A stretch of 64,000 nt of DNA from DASXKD01 sp963734725 (GCA_963734725.1 CAVTIX010000003.1:21192-85191), one strand, 5' to 3'; positions 42,602 to 52,277 are shown, numbered from the stretch's first letter. A program made the numbers and translations. Notes: a model not told the origin generated them from the letters alone.

Positions 42602-45600
42602 GTGGAGCTGCCCACCTATACAGGCATCTGGCGGATTGAGAAACGGCTTTACAAGCTCTACGATTTCCGGCTTCCAATGCCGCTGCCAGTCGGCCAGATC
42701 GCCGTCTTTGCCGCCGTCACGGTGCCCTACATCGTCCTTTTGACGCTGTTCGGGGTGCCGTTGAACCACGATCTGTTCTGGCTGTACGTGCTGCCGCCCG
42801 GCCTGCTCACCTGGCTGGCGACCCGGCCGGTGCTGGAGAGTAAGCGACTGCCCGAGCTGATCATTTCCCAGGCGCGCTACGTGGGGGAGCCGTCCACCTG
42901 GTGCCGGATGGCCCCGCTGGCGGAAAAGGACGAGATCGTGGTGTTCGGCCGGGTGTGGCGGCGGGCTGCCGTGGCCCCGGCCGTCACGGCCGGCCAGGAG
43001 GCCATCGAGCAGGGCGAGGCGGCCCGGGAACTGCCGGTTCCGGAGCGGGTGGCATTGCCGGTGGGCGCTGCCGTGGCTCAGGTCGTCTCCGGGCAGCCAG
43101 TCGCGGAGCAGTCGGTCGCGGAGCAGCTAGTTGCGGAGAACCCGGTCCGGGGACGTGCCAGTGCCGGACGCCGCTACAGGCAAGCCAGGGAACGGCAAGC
43201 CAGGGAACGGCAAGCCGGAGAACGGCAAGCCAGGGAACGGCAAGCCAGGGAACGGCAAGCCAGGGAACGGCAAGCCAGGGAACGGCAACAGCAGGTCCGG
43301 GAAGGAGAGCCATCCGGGTCGGCCCAAGAGCCGCGGCTGCGCGAGACCGCCGAGGCGCCGGGAACCCGGTGGGGTCGGCGCGCCGCGGGGACGATGCGCA
43401 GGCAGGGAGCACCAGGTCCGGCGGTGCCGGGGTCGCCCGCATCCGGGCATGCGGTCCCCGCCGGAGATGGGCAGCGGCCACCGGCTGCGGACGGAGGCTG
43501 GACCAGGGGCGCGGGCCTGGCAGCGGACGCGGCGGTTCGCCGGGATGCCGGGGCTGTTGCCCCGCCCCGAGCGGGACCAGTCGGGCCTGTCGCCGTGGTT
43601 GGTTATCCAGCCGACGCGGGCGTGCGGCCGGAGGGTATGGGCGCCGAGACGCGCCCCGTTGGCGAAGCGGGCCGGGGCAGCGGTGCGGGCGCGGTCGGCT
43701 ATGCGGGCGCGGTCGGCTATGCGGGCGCGGTCCGCTATGCGGGTCGGGTGAGCGACCTGGGACGGGATGGCAATGGCGACCGGTCCGTGAGCCGGGACCA
43801 GGACCCGGGCGTTGCCGGCGTCGCTGGTGGCGCCGGTCTGGCCGGTGCCGCTGGTCTGGCCGGTGCCGCTGGTCTCGCCGGGGTGATCGGATATCCGGCC
43901 GGCGCGAGCGGCCTGACGGCTCCGGACACCGGTGCGGCGGGCTCTGCCGGGGGTACGGGCGGTGAGTCTTTCCGGGACGCTGGACCGGGTGCGGGCGTGG
44001 CCGGGACGGCTGGCTACGTGGCCGGTGCGGGCGCGCGGCCGGGTGGGCCAGCCCGAGGTTCAAGTCCCGGCGAGCACGCGGGCACCGGCTGGCCAGCTGC
44101 CAATGGCGCGGTCGCGGGCTGGCTTGCGGTCAATGGCGCAGGCGCCGGCTGGCCAGCGGGCAATGGCGCAGGCGCCGGCGAGCCGCCCGGCAGTGGGTCT
44201 GCCCGGGACGCAGATCAGGGCTCGCGCACAGTTGCGGGTATCGGCTATCCGGTAGCCACGAGCCTGTCGCCGACCGCCCCGGTCCAGGGCAGACGCCCGG
44301 CTGCAGACACCGGCCCAGCCAGGGACGCTGGCCCAGCGGAGGACACCGGCTCGGCCGGGAACGTCGGCCCAGCCACGGACACCGGCCCGGCCGGGAACGT
44401 CGGCCCGGCTCGGGACGTCGGCTCGGCCGCAGACCCCGGCCCCGAGGGAGAGGTCGGCTCGGCTGCGGACACCGGCCTGGCCGGGGCGGGCGGTACCGAG
44501 CCCGGCCCAGATCATCAGGGCAGGGAAGCCGGTCCCGCCAATGCCGAGTCCGGGACTGCCGGGACAGACTCTGCCAGCGGCGGCGATGCCGAGCCGGAGC
44601 AGGCCGGCCCGCAGCGCCCGTTGCAGCAGTCCACGCAACATCCGGCCGCACCGTCGCCGTCGGCATCGCCTTTCCCTGCGCCGCAGCCACCCGCTCTGCG
44701 TCCGGCTGACCCGCGGTCATCTGTCTCGCCTGCGCCCGCGCCGCGGCCGTCCGCCCCGCCTGCGCCCGCTCCCCCGTCCGCTCCGCCAGCGCTTGCGCCG
44801 CGGCCGTCCGCTCCGCCTCCGGCTGAGCAGCGGTCATCCGCTCCGCCTTCGCTAGCGCCGCATGCGCCCGCTTCGCCCCCGGCCGAGCCGCCGCCTCCCG
44901 CACCGGTGACGATCGTCCCGGCGCTGCGGTCCGTGGCCGGTCCGCCCCCGGCAGCTCCGGCGCGGCCACGCCCGGCGTCGGTGGAACGCGAGCTGAGCGG
45001 CCCGGGCGAGCACCGCGGCGCGGGTTTGCGCGGCCCCGTGACCGTGGTATCAGGCGGCCGCGGGCCGGGCCGGCCGGACCACCTCAGGGAAGCCCGGTCC
45101 CGGGCCGTGCTGCCGCTGGACCGGCCGCAGCTGGTCGTTGTGCTCGGCTGTACTGTCGGTGCGGGCCAAACGGTCACCGCGCTGATGCTCGCTGACCTGC
45201 TGGCCGGGCTGCGTGCCGAACCGGTTGCCGCGCTCGACCTCAACCCTGGGCCCGCCTCGATGACCGTCCTGGCCGGTGTCCCGGCGATCACGGTCAGCGC
45301 CCTGCTAGCCGACCGGCCGCCGGGTGCGCACGCGGCGCACCGTGGCCCGGCCGGCCCGGCCAGGGGCAACCGCGCCCGCAGCCGCCTGGATGTGATCTGC
45401 CAGGACGCCGGCGCCGACGGCGGCGCGGCGATGCCGGGCCTGCAGTTCGACCGGCTGGCCGGGATCCTGGCGTCCCGGTACACGCTGACGCTCGCCGACC
45501 CGGGCGCGCCGTCGGTGGCCAAGATGCTCGCCGAGGCCGGTCAGCTTGTCCTGGTCGCCCCGGCCAGTCCCGATGCCGCGCGTGCGGTGTCGATGACCTG

Positions 45601-45928
45601 CGAGTGGCTCAGTGGGCACGGTCACGCCGCACTGGTCAAGCACTCCATCGCGGTGCTGAACGGAGTCAGCCAGCGCAGTGTGCGCCATGCCGAGCAGGCC
45701 GAGCTCGTGCTACGCGGGCGGTGCCGGGCGATTGTCAGGGTGCCCTGGGACGACCACCTGGCCGAGCCCGAGGCCGAACGCGGCATCCGGGACAGCCTGG
45801 AGGCCGCCGATGGCCAGGCCAGGCTCGCCCGGCTACGCCCGGCGGTGCTCCAGGCCTACACCGCGCTGGCCGGGGTGCTGGTCAGCTCGCTCGCCGACGA
45901 TCCCGCCCGGCGCAAGGTGGCGCGATGA
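42602..45928 (+). CDS. TcpE-family membrane protein fused to a ParA/MinD-like domain
   Basis: Large fusion of 1108 residues, GTG 42602 after AAGGAGAG. Residues about 1-125 are a TcpE domain (VELPTYTGIWRIEKRLYKLYDFRLPMP, then two helices LPVGQIAVFAAVTVPYIVLLTLFG and FWLYVLPPGLLTWLATRP). Residues about 130-810 are disordered and built from tandem repeats (ARERQ, GAVGYA, GLAGAA, D-T/V-GPA units) and a Pro/Ser-rich stretch. Residues about 835-1100 form a ParA/MinD-like domain (LVVVLGCTVGAGQTVTALMLADLLAGLRAEPVAALDLNPGPASMT, ASRYTLTLADPGAPSVAKMLAEAGQLVLVAPASPDAA). The P-loop GCTVGAGQT has Gln where the catalytic Lys should be. The virB4 gene overlaps its stop (ATGA). Confidence 0.85.
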   Translation: MELPTYTGIWRIEKRLYKLYDFRLPMPLPVGQIAVFAAVTVPYIVLLTLFGVPLNHDLFWLYVLPPGLLTWLATRPVLESKRLPELIISQARYVGEPSTWCRMAPLAEKDEIVVFGRVWRRAAVAPAVTAGQEAIEQGEAARELPVPERVALPVGAAVAQVVSGQPVAEQSVAEQLVAENPVRGRASAGRRYRQARERQARERQAGERQARERQARERQARERQARERQQQVREGEPSGSAQEPRLRETAEAPGTRWGRRAAGTMRRQGAPGPAVPGSPASGHAVPAGDGQRPPAADGGWTRGAGLAADAAVRRDAGAVAPPRAGPVGPVAVVGYPADAGVRPEGMGAETRPVGEAGRGSGAGAVGYAGAVGYAGAVRYAGRVSDLGRDGNGDRSVSRDQDPGVAGVAGGAGLAGAAGLAGAAGLAGVIGYPAGASGLTAPDTGAAGSAGGTGGESFRDAGPGAGVAGTAGYVAGAGARPGGPARGSSPGEHAGTGWPAANGAVAGWLAVNGAGAGWPAGNGAGAGEPPGSGSARDADQGSRTVAGIGYPVATSLSPTAPVQGRRPAADTGPARDAGPAEDTGSAGNVGPATDTGPAGNVGPARDVGSAADPGPEGEVGSAADTGLAGAGGTEPGPDHQGREAGPANAESGTAGTDSASGGDAEPEQAGPQRPLQQSTQHPAAPSPSASPFPAPQPPALRPADPRSSVSPAPAPRPSAPPAPAPPSAPPALAPRPSAPPPAEQRSSAPPSLAPHAPASPPAEPPPPAPVTIVPALRSVAGPPPAAPARPRPASVERELSGPGEHRGAGLRGPVTVVSGGRGPGRPDHLREARSRAVLPLDRPQLVVVLGCTVGAGQTVTALMLADLLAGLRAEPVAALDLNPGPASMTVLAGVPAITVSALLADRPPGAHAAHRGPAGPARGNRARSRLDVICQDAGADGGAAMPGLQFDRLAGILASRYTLTLADPGAPSVAKMLAEAGQLVLVAPASPDAARAVSMTCEWLSGHGHAALVKHSIAVLNGVSQRSVRHAEQAELVLRGRCRAIVRVPWDDHLAEPEAERGIRDSLEAADGQARLARLRPAVLQAYTALAGVLVSSLADDPARRKVAR
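43181..43285. repeat. 15-bp tandem repeat, seven units (QARER)
   Basis: Seven head-to-tail units of caagccagggaacgg from 43181 to 43285, identical except the third, which reads caagccggagaacgg. They encode Gln-Ala-Arg-Glu-Arg repeats in the linker of the TcpE-ParA fusion. Near identity at the DNA level suggests recent expansion. Confidence 0.9.
43685..43738. repeat. 18-bp tandem repeat, three units (AGAVGY)
   Basis: Three consecutive units of gcgggcgcggtcggctat at 43685, 43703 and 43721, the last with one change (tccgctat). They lie in the same linker. A second 18-bp family, ggtgccgctggtctggcc, follows at about 43835-43875. Confidence 0.85.
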
Positions 45929-48522
45929 GCGCGCGCACCCGCCGGCGCAGCCGGATGAGCATCCGCTACTTCGACGACTCCATCCTGCTCACCGAGACTC
46001 ACGCCTGGGCCTACTACCGGCTGCCCACGCACGCCTACGAGTTCACCACCCCCGCGGAGCGGGAGGCGCTGGCGATCAACATCACGGTCGCGCTGGCCGC
46101 GATCCGGCTGCCCGAGGCGGAGGTGCACTTGCGGGTGGCGCACCGCTCCTATCCGGCCGCCGAATGGGCCGCGCGGCTGGACACCACCTCGGACGGCGGC
46201 CCGGGCTGGCGCGACTATCTGGACGAAATGTACCAGTATGTCTGGTCCAAGGACTTCTGGGCCAAGGAGGTCTACCTCGGGGTGCGGCTGGGCCAGCGGG
46301 GGATGCGCGCGCAGCTATCCGGCGGGGTCTTCTCCCAGTTCATCAACGCCTACCGGGCCAGCGAGCAGGCGCTCGGCCTCAACGACGAAGCGATCTCCAG
46401 CGCCGAGATAGGCCGGTGGACCGAGCAGGCCCAGCGGCTGGGCAGGTCTCTGGCCGGCAGCGCCCTGCGGGCGCGGCATGCGACCAGTGAGGAGATTGCC
46501 TGGCTGTTCCGGCACGGGCTGTCGCAGACGATGAGCGATCCGCCGCCGTCGGCGGTGCGCCGGCGCACCTGGGGCACGGGCGAGATCGAGGCGCTGCTGG
46601 AAGGCCAGGTGCACAACGGCAGGACGCTGCTGCACCTAGAGCGGCCCGAGGGCGAGTCGTGGGTGGCGTTCTTGTCGTTCTCCCGGTTCCCCGACGTGAT
46701 GCACTTCCCGGACGGCGAGCCGTGGCTGCACTTCGCCGACTCGCTGCCGTTCCCGGTGGAGATCAGCTCCCGGATGAAGTTCATCTCCCCGGCCAAGGCC
46801 AGCAAGGACGTGGGCCGGCGGCTGGCGCACGCCAGGGACATGGACGCGCACATCCGTGAGGCCGGTGTTGACCTGCCGCTGGCGTTGGCCGAGCAGCTCG
46901 AGGCGGCCCGGATGCTGGAGCACGGGATCACCAAGGAGCGGCTGCCGTTCGTCTACGGCTGGCACCGCCTGTCGGTGGCCGGGCCGACCAGGGAACTGTG
47001 CCAGCGGCGGGTGGAGGCGCTGGTCGAGCACTACCGCGACATCGGCATCGACGTGGTCAACTCCACCGGCGACCAATTCAGCCTGCTGCGCGAGTCGCTG
47101 CCCGGCGAGCGGGTGCACGTGTCGTCGTATGTGCAGCGCCAGCCGCTGTACACGATCGCCGGCGGGGTGCCCACCGCCACCGTCTCGATCGGTGACCAGC
47201 CGGCGGGCTGGACCGCCGACCGGGCGGGCGCGGCCGAGCGCGCCGACGAGGATCCCGGCTGGGTGGGCCCCTACATCGGCGAGACGCTGGGCCGGGCCCG
47301 CTCGATCGTGCATTTCGACCCGCTGCTCGCTGCGGTGCGCAACCGGCCGACCGCGCTGGCGATCACCGGGGAGCCCGGCGGCGGCAAGACCACGCTGGCG
47401 CTGCTGCTGATCCTCCAGCTGGCGCTGCGCGGGGTGACGGTCGCGGTGATCGACCCGAAGGGCGACGCGGAGTCGCTGGTGAGCGTGCTGACCGCGCGGG
47501 GCCGCAAGGCGCGGGTGCTGCCGCTCGGCTCGGCCGCGCCCGGGCTGCTGGACCCGTTCTCCTTCGGCGACGACCTCGCCGCCCGGCGCACCATGGCCAC
47601 GGAGACGCTCCGGCTGCTGCTGCCGCGGATGTCTGAAGAGCGCGAGAGCGCGATGATCCAGGCGGTCGCCGCGGTCGCGGGCCGGGAGCGGCCCAGCCTG
47701 GGCAAGGTGGTCCGGTACCTGGAAGCGTCGTCCGATCCAGCGTCGAAGAACCTGGGCGCGGTGCTGCACTCGATGTCGGAGATGCGGCTGGCCCGGCTGT
47801 GCTTCTCGCCGACCGCCGGGCAGCGCATTGATGCCGAAGGCTGGACCACGGTGTTCACCCTGGCCGGGCTCACCCTGCCCGACGCCAGCGTGCGCCGCGA
47901 CGACTTCTCTTACGAGCAGCGCTTGTCGGTCGCCCTGCTGTACCTGGTCTCCCAGTTCTCGCGCAGGCTGCTCAACGGAATGGACCGGCACATGCCCAAG
48001 GCCATCTTCCTGGACGAGGCCTGGGCGATAACCTCGACGCCGGAAGGGGCGAAACTGGTCCCCGAGGTGTCCCGGATGGGCCGCTCTCGCAACACCGCGC
48101 TGATCCTGGTCTCCCAGAACGCCGGCGACCTGCTATCGGAGCAGGTGACGAACTGCATCTCGTCGGTGTTCGCGTTCCGGTCCTCCGAGCGGGTCGAGGT
48201 GGCCAACGTCATGGCCCTGCTCGGGGTGGAGCCGTCCGCTGACCATCAGGCCGTGCTGCGCGGCCTCGGGAACGGGGAGTGCATCTTCCGCGACCTGGAA
48301 GGCCGGGCCGGCCGCATCGGCATCGACCTCATCACCGAGGAGATGCGCCGCTGGCTGGACACCAACCCCACCCGCAGCCGGCCTGTGCCGGTCGCGGGCG
48401 CAGCGCCGGAACCCGCGAACGCCGGCTCGCGCCGGCCCCGCCCGCGCAGCCAGGCGCGGGCCCGGCGCCGGAACCATCCGCACAAGCGAATACCGGAACG
48501 GCCCCGGCGCTGCCGGGCGTGA
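45925..48522 (+). CDS. VirB4/TraC-type ATPase of the type IV secretion locus
   Basis: AAA+ motor that energises secretion or conjugation, at the inner face of the membrane. ATG 45925 overlaps the upstream stop. The N-terminal VirB4 domain (SIRYFDDSILLTETHAWAYYRLP) leads to the ATPase core with Walker A GEPGGGKTT near residue 483, Walker B KAIFLDEAW near 692, and SRMGRSRNTALILVSQNAGDLL. The frame stops at 48522 after an Arg/Pro-rich end that looks out of frame. In another frame, from about 48420, a plausible disordered tail (APAPPAQPGAGPAPEPSAQ...) runs to a stop at 48807-48809, only 13 bp before the next gene. A single-base shift in 48400-48440 is therefore suspected. Confidence 0.9.
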   Translation: MSARTRRRSRMSIRYFDDSILLTETHAWAYYRLPTHAYEFTTPAEREALAINITVALAAIRLPEAEVHLRVAHRSYPAAEWAARLDTTSDGGPGWRDYLDEMYQYVWSKDFWAKEVYLGVRLGQRGMRAQLSGGVFSQFINAYRASEQALGLNDEAISSAEIGRWTEQAQRLGRSLAGSALRARHATSEEIAWLFRHGLSQTMSDPPPSAVRRRTWGTGEIEALLEGQVHNGRTLLHLERPEGESWVAFLSFSRFPDVMHFPDGEPWLHFADSLPFPVEISSRMKFISPAKASKDVGRRLAHARDMDAHIREAGVDLPLALAEQLEAARMLEHGITKERLPFVYGWHRLSVAGPTRELCQRRVEALVEHYRDIGIDVVNSTGDQFSLLRESLPGERVHVSSYVQRQPLYTIAGGVPTATVSIGDQPAGWTADRAGAAERADEDPGWVGPYIGETLGRARSIVHFDPLLAAVRNRPTALAITGEPGGGKTTLALLLILQLALRGVTVAVIDPKGDAESLVSVLTARGRKARVLPLGSAAPGLLDPFSFGDDLAARRTMATETLRLLLPRMSEERESAMIQAVAAVAGRERPSLGKVVRYLEASSDPASKNLGAVLHSMSEMRLARLCFSPTAGQRIDAEGWTTVFTLAGLTLPDASVRRDDFSYEQRLSVALLYLVSQFSRRLLNGMDRHMPKAIFLDEAWAITSTPEGAKLVPEVSRMGRSRNTALILVSQNAGDLLSEQVTNCISSVFAFRSSERVEVANVMALLGVEPSADHQAVLRGLGNGECIFRDLEGRAGRIGIDLITEEMRRWLDTNPTRSRPVPVAGAAPEPANAGSRRPRPRSQARARRRNHPHKRIPERPRRCRA

Positions 48523-48822
48523 GCTCACATGGTGGATACGGGCTCATCGCCAGGCATGCACGGGGTGAATCGGCACACGGAGAGGAGACGCCAGAGTTCC
48601 CGCCGCCCATGGCGGGAGCATCGGGGGCAGCGCCGCCGGCAGGCGAGGCAGGCCAAGCCGCGCCGTCGGCGGAGCACGCACGGGAGAACCAACCTCCGGG
48701 GGGCAGGGCACCGGAGACCGAGTCACCGGGAGACGCAGCGCGGAGGATGCCGCCTCTTGGGGGTGAGGCATTACCGATCCAGCCGCCTGCGGGCGGCCCC
48801 GCGCATTGACGAGGAATCCCAT

Positions 48823-51609
48823 ATGCCCTCGACCCACATCACCGACTTAGCCACCCTCACCAGGCCCGGAGACCCGGATATGCTGTCCCCCCAGAAGTCC
48901 CAGCAACACCACCAGTTGCTGGATGTCTCGCCGCACCCACAGTCCACGCCGGCCGGGCGGCCTGGGCTGTCCCCGCTGGCTCGCTGCCGGGCCCGGCGCC
49001 ACGGTCACGCCGCCGTCCGCCGGCCTCGCCTGGCCCGCCCCGCCTTCCGTGCGCTGCTGCTGGCCGGAGCGGTGGCGGCGATGCTTGGCCTGCCGGCCGT
49101 GGCCCAGGCGGCCACGCAATCCACCGCGAAGCCCGCCACCACCGCTTCCGCTCAGGCCCGGGCGCAGGCCGGCGCACCGGCCCAGGCGGGCGCGCTGGCG
49201 CAGGCCGGTGCTCCGATGGAGGCCGCCGTCCCGGCGGCTGCTACCGCCCCCTCAGGCGGGATTTGCTCGGTGCCCGGCATCGGCGACATCGGCGGCCTGC
49301 TCGGGTTCTGCGCGCAGGGCTCCAGTGGGCTCGTCGGCGACCTCAACAACATCTGCCAGCCCTCGGTGCCGACGCCTGAGCCCGCCACTGGCGGCATCGA
49401 CGCCCTGATCAGCCCGCCCGGCACCGGCGCTGGTAGTTCCGCGGCCGGCCCTGTCCCCACCACCGGAGGCCGCAAGACCCCCACGCTGTACGACAGCTAC
49501 GGCATGGCCGGGCAGACGTGGGCCGCCTTCGACCTGCAGTGCTCGGACATGGCCTCACTGGTCGGCAACAACATCGCCGGGGTGGTGTTCGACGCGGCCA
49601 AGGCCCTGGACCGGGTCACGATCACCGTGTACCAGTCCGCGGCCGGCGAGGGCATCCTGTCCTGGCTCACCGGCGCGGTGGACCGCCTGGTCACCAGCCT
49701 CGGCAACGCCATCTACTTCCCGTACCTGGCGCCCGTGGTGATCCTCGGCGCAATCTGGCTCGCCTGGCAAGGGCTGATCCGCAAGCGGGCGAGCCGCACC
49801 ATCGAGGGCACCCTGTGGATGGTGGTGGCGTGCGCCGCCGCGATCTGGCTGATCGGCAGGCCCGCCGACTTCACCGGGGCAGGCAAGGCCGTCTCGGACG
49901 GCACCACCCAGGCGCTCAACGTCGCGTTCGCCAAGCTGCCCGCGCCGCACCAGAGCAGTTGCGTGCCGCTCGGGCACGCCGACCCGCAGTCACCGCCGGA
50001 GGCCAACTTCAACTTCTCCTCCGGCAACAGCATCGTCGACACCAACGCCAACGAACTGTGGACCGTGCTGGTCTGCAAGCCCTGGCTGGATGGCGAGTTC
50101 GGCACCACCGCTTACACCGCGGGCAAGGGCAACCCAACCGTCGTCAACACCTACGGGCGGCAGTTGCTCTGGTCGCAGGCCATCGCCGCGAACGAGAAAC
50201 CCACGGCCGACGTCATCAAGGCCAAACAGGCCGCCTACACCGGGCTGGCCGCCTCGCTGAAACAAAACGATCCCGGCACCTACGCCCTGTTCCAGGGCAA
50301 ACAGTGGACCACCCGGCTGGAGATCGGATTCGCGGCCTTGTTCGCCGCGCTATTGGCCGGGGTGCTGGTGCTGCTCATCGCGATCACCTTGATCCTGCTG
50401 AAACTCGGGTTCCTGCTGCTGCTCGTAGCCGGGCCGTTCTTCCTCATCGTCGGGACCCACCCGGGCTTCGGCCGGGTCGTCGCGCTGCGCTGGGGCGAAC
50501 TGCTCATCGGCGTGCTGCTCAAATCGGCGGCGATCGCGATCGTGCTGTCCGTGCTGTTGTACGCCTACTCGCTGATCATGGGCACCAGCGACGCGGTGCT
50601 CCCGTGGGCGCTGAAGATCCTGATGATCTCCCTGGTCACTGTGGCGGTGTTCATCTACCGCAAGCCGTTCACCCACCTGTTCTCCGCGGTCGGCTACGGC
50701 GTCATCGGGTCCAGGGACCGGGCCGACGTCCACCTAGCCCGGGCGGGCAGCGCCGCGGCGCGCAACACGGTCGACGCGGCCACGGTGGCCGTCCCCGGAT
50801 TCGCCGGTTACCGGGCGGCCCGCTGGGCACGGCGCAACCCGGCGCAGGCGGCCGGCGTCGCCACGCAGGTCGCAACGGCCGCGGCGACGGCGGGCGCGAC
50901 GGGCGCCCTGGCCGGTGCCGCGGCGGCGGCGCCGGGGACCCCCGGCGCGGCCGCCGCGGCCGATACCGCGGAGGCCGGCCCGAGCGCCGAGGATTCCACG
51001 GTCAGCCCGGGCGCTGGGGCCGCCGCGAAGGGGCGGGCCAGAGACGGGGTAAACGGCGCCCCGGGCCGCACCCCGCCGCCATTGGACCTGCCCTCACGAA
51101 CAGAGGAACCCGCGGAGCGGCCGCCGTCCGGCTGGGCGCGAACCGGCACGAACGGCCCGCTCGTGCCGTCCCAGTCCCAGACCGGACGGCCGGGAACCCC
51201 GGGCCAGCCCAGCGGCGGCGCGGCCCGGCCCCGGTCCAGCGCGCCCGGGCCGACTGGCTGGCACCGGGGGAACGGCCAGCCTGCGGCCGGCCGGACCCCG
51301 CCGGCCGTTCCGGTCCGTGCGCCGTCTCGGGCCGCGCCATCATCCCCGGCGCCCGCATCCCGGGCGCCCGCATCCCCGGCCCCCGCATCCCGGGCGCCCG
51401 TCTCGCCGCCGTCGTCGTCCCAGTCCCGCGCGGCGCCGCCCGCGCGCAGGCCCCCGCCGCCCGCCGCGCCCCGCGCCACGCCAGCGTCCCCCGCAACGCC
51501 GGCCGTGTTCCCCGGCAGGGGTTCCGCGTCATCCGGCAACGGGGCCCGGGCTGACGAGCCATCCGGCCCGGCCCCGTTCTGGCTGCGCCCGCTGCGGCGC
51601 CGGAAGTAG
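48823..51609 (+). CDS. VirB6/TrbL-like polytopic membrane protein of the type IV secretion locus
   Basis: Channel component of about 928 residues. ATG 48823 (MPSTHITDLATL) follows GAGGA and is preferred over longer upstream readings, which give Arg-rich sequence. A hydrophobic export-type segment (FRALLLAGAVAAMLGLPAVAQAA) precedes an extracytoplasmic region with several cysteines (GGICSVPGIGDIGGLLGFCAQ, NNICQP). Helices follow at LAPVVILGAIWLAWQGL, GTLWMVVACAAAIWLIG, IGFAALFAALLAGVLVLLIAITLILLKLGFLLLLVAGPFFLIV, LLKSAAIAIVLSVLLYAYSLIMG and ALKILMISLVTVAVFIY, the clustered pattern of VirB6/TrbL proteins. The last 280 residues are a Pro/Ala/Ser-rich tail with 30-bp repeats near 51350-51400. Confidence 0.82.
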   Translation: MPSTHITDLATLTRPGDPDMLSPQKSQQHHQLLDVSPHPQSTPAGRPGLSPLARCRARRHGHAAVRRPRLARPAFRALLLAGAVAAMLGLPAVAQAATQSTAKPATTASAQARAQAGAPAQAGALAQAGAPMEAAVPAAATAPSGGICSVPGIGDIGGLLGFCAQGSSGLVGDLNNICQPSVPTPEPATGGIDALISPPGTGAGSSAAGPVPTTGGRKTPTLYDSYGMAGQTWAAFDLQCSDMASLVGNNIAGVVFDAAKALDRVTITVYQSAAGEGILSWLTGAVDRLVTSLGNAIYFPYLAPVVILGAIWLAWQGLIRKRASRTIEGTLWMVVACAAAIWLIGRPADFTGAGKAVSDGTTQALNVAFAKLPAPHQSSCVPLGHADPQSPPEANFNFSSGNSIVDTNANELWTVLVCKPWLDGEFGTTAYTAGKGNPTVVNTYGRQLLWSQAIAANEKPTADVIKAKQAAYTGLAASLKQNDPGTYALFQGKQWTTRLEIGFAALFAALLAGVLVLLIAITLILLKLGFLLLLVAGPFFLIVGTHPGFGRVVALRWGELLIGVLLKSAAIAIVLSVLLYAYSLIMGTSDAVLPWALKILMISLVTVAVFIYRKPFTHLFSAVGYGVIGSRDRADVHLARAGSAAARNTVDAATVAVPGFAGYRAARWARRNPAQAAGVATQVATAAATAGATGALAGAAAAAPGTPGAAAAADTAEAGPSAEDSTVSPGAGAAAKGRARDGVNGAPGRTPPPLDLPSRTEEPAERPPSGWARTGTNGPLVPSQSQTGRPGTPGQPSGGAARPRSSAPGPTGWHRGNGQPAAGRTPPAVPVRAPSRAAPSSPAPASRAPASPAPASRAPVSPPSSSQSRAAPPARRPPPPAAPRATPASPATPAVFPGRGSASSGNGARADEPSGPAPFWLRPLRRRK

Positions 51610-51620
51610 CGGCGGCGGCG

Positions 51621-52277
51621 ATGGATCTCAACCCGGCCCAGCGCAAGCTTGTCTTCGCCGCGGTGGTCCTCGTCCTCGCTGGGCTCGGCGCATTTCTAAT
51701 CATCCAGGGCCCGCTGGGCAAGCATGGCAACGCTGGCCATGGCCGGGCCGTGGGCCTCACCCAACCGCTGTCCACCCCGTCGTCGGCGCCGCGCCTCGGC
51801 AGCCCCGAGCCGACGACGGGCGGCCTTGGCGCCACGCCGCCCCCGGGCGCCGGGGTGAATATCTACCAGTGGCTGCCGTTCACCCAGGTGGGTCTTCACG
51901 CCGCCGCGGACGTGCTGCGCCGGTTCGCGGCGGCCTACGCCAGCTATAACTACACCCAGAGCACGGCCAGCTACGAGCGCCAGATGAACGGGCTGGTCAC
52001 CCCGCAGCTGGCCAGCATCATCGCCCGGGGCTTCGCCACCCCCGGCGTGGCCCAGATCAGGACCAGGCAAAAGCAGATCGCCACGGGCACCGGGCAGATC
52101 ACCGCCATCCGCGCGTTCGGCGCGTCGAACATCACCTTCCTGGTCACGATCACCCAGAAGGTCACCGGCGCCCAGGGCACGAAGCAGACCGCCACCAGTT
52201 ACGCCGTCACGGTCACCGGGGGCGCAACAAGCTGGCAGGTAGACGACGTTCAACTCGCGTCAGCAGGAAACACGTGA
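51621..52277 (+). CDS. VirB8/TcpC-like accessory protein of the type IV secretion locus
   Basis: Bitopic protein of 218 residues from ATG 51621, 11 bp after the VirB6-like gene. A membrane helix (LVFAAVVLVLAGLGAFLIIQ) at residues 9-28 and a Pro/Ser/Gly-rich linker precede a C-terminal NTF2-like domain (LHAAADVLRRFAAAYASYNYTQSTASYERQMNGLVTPQLAS ... TSYAVTVTGGATSWQVDDVQLA). This is the layout of VirB8-like scaffolds. Together with TcpC at 41245 the locus has two such proteins. The next gene starts within its stop (GTGA). Confidence 0.8.
   Translation: MDLNPAQRKLVFAAVVLVLAGLGAFLIIQGPLGKHGNAGHGRAVGLTQPLSTPSSAPRLGSPEPTTGGLGATPPPGAGVNIYQWLPFTQVGLHAAADVLRRFAAAYASYNYTQSTASYERQMNGLVTPQLASIIARGFATPGVAQIRTRQKQIATGTGQITAIRAFGASNITFLVTITQKVTGAQGTKQTATSYAVTVTGGATSWQVDDVQLASAGNT

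Noticed and set aside
43181..43285. CRISPR-like array
   Set aside because: The regular units are contiguous 15-bp in-frame repeats with no spacers.
44050..44066. tRNA T-arm-like sequence ggttcaagtcccg
   Set aside because: It lies inside the coding linker of the TcpE-ParA fusion and no anticodon or acceptor stems can be formed.
49518..51554. Long alternative frame over the VirB6-like gene
   Set aside because: Arg/Gly/His-rich, no membrane segments; the overlapping frame has clear membrane helices and operon spacing.
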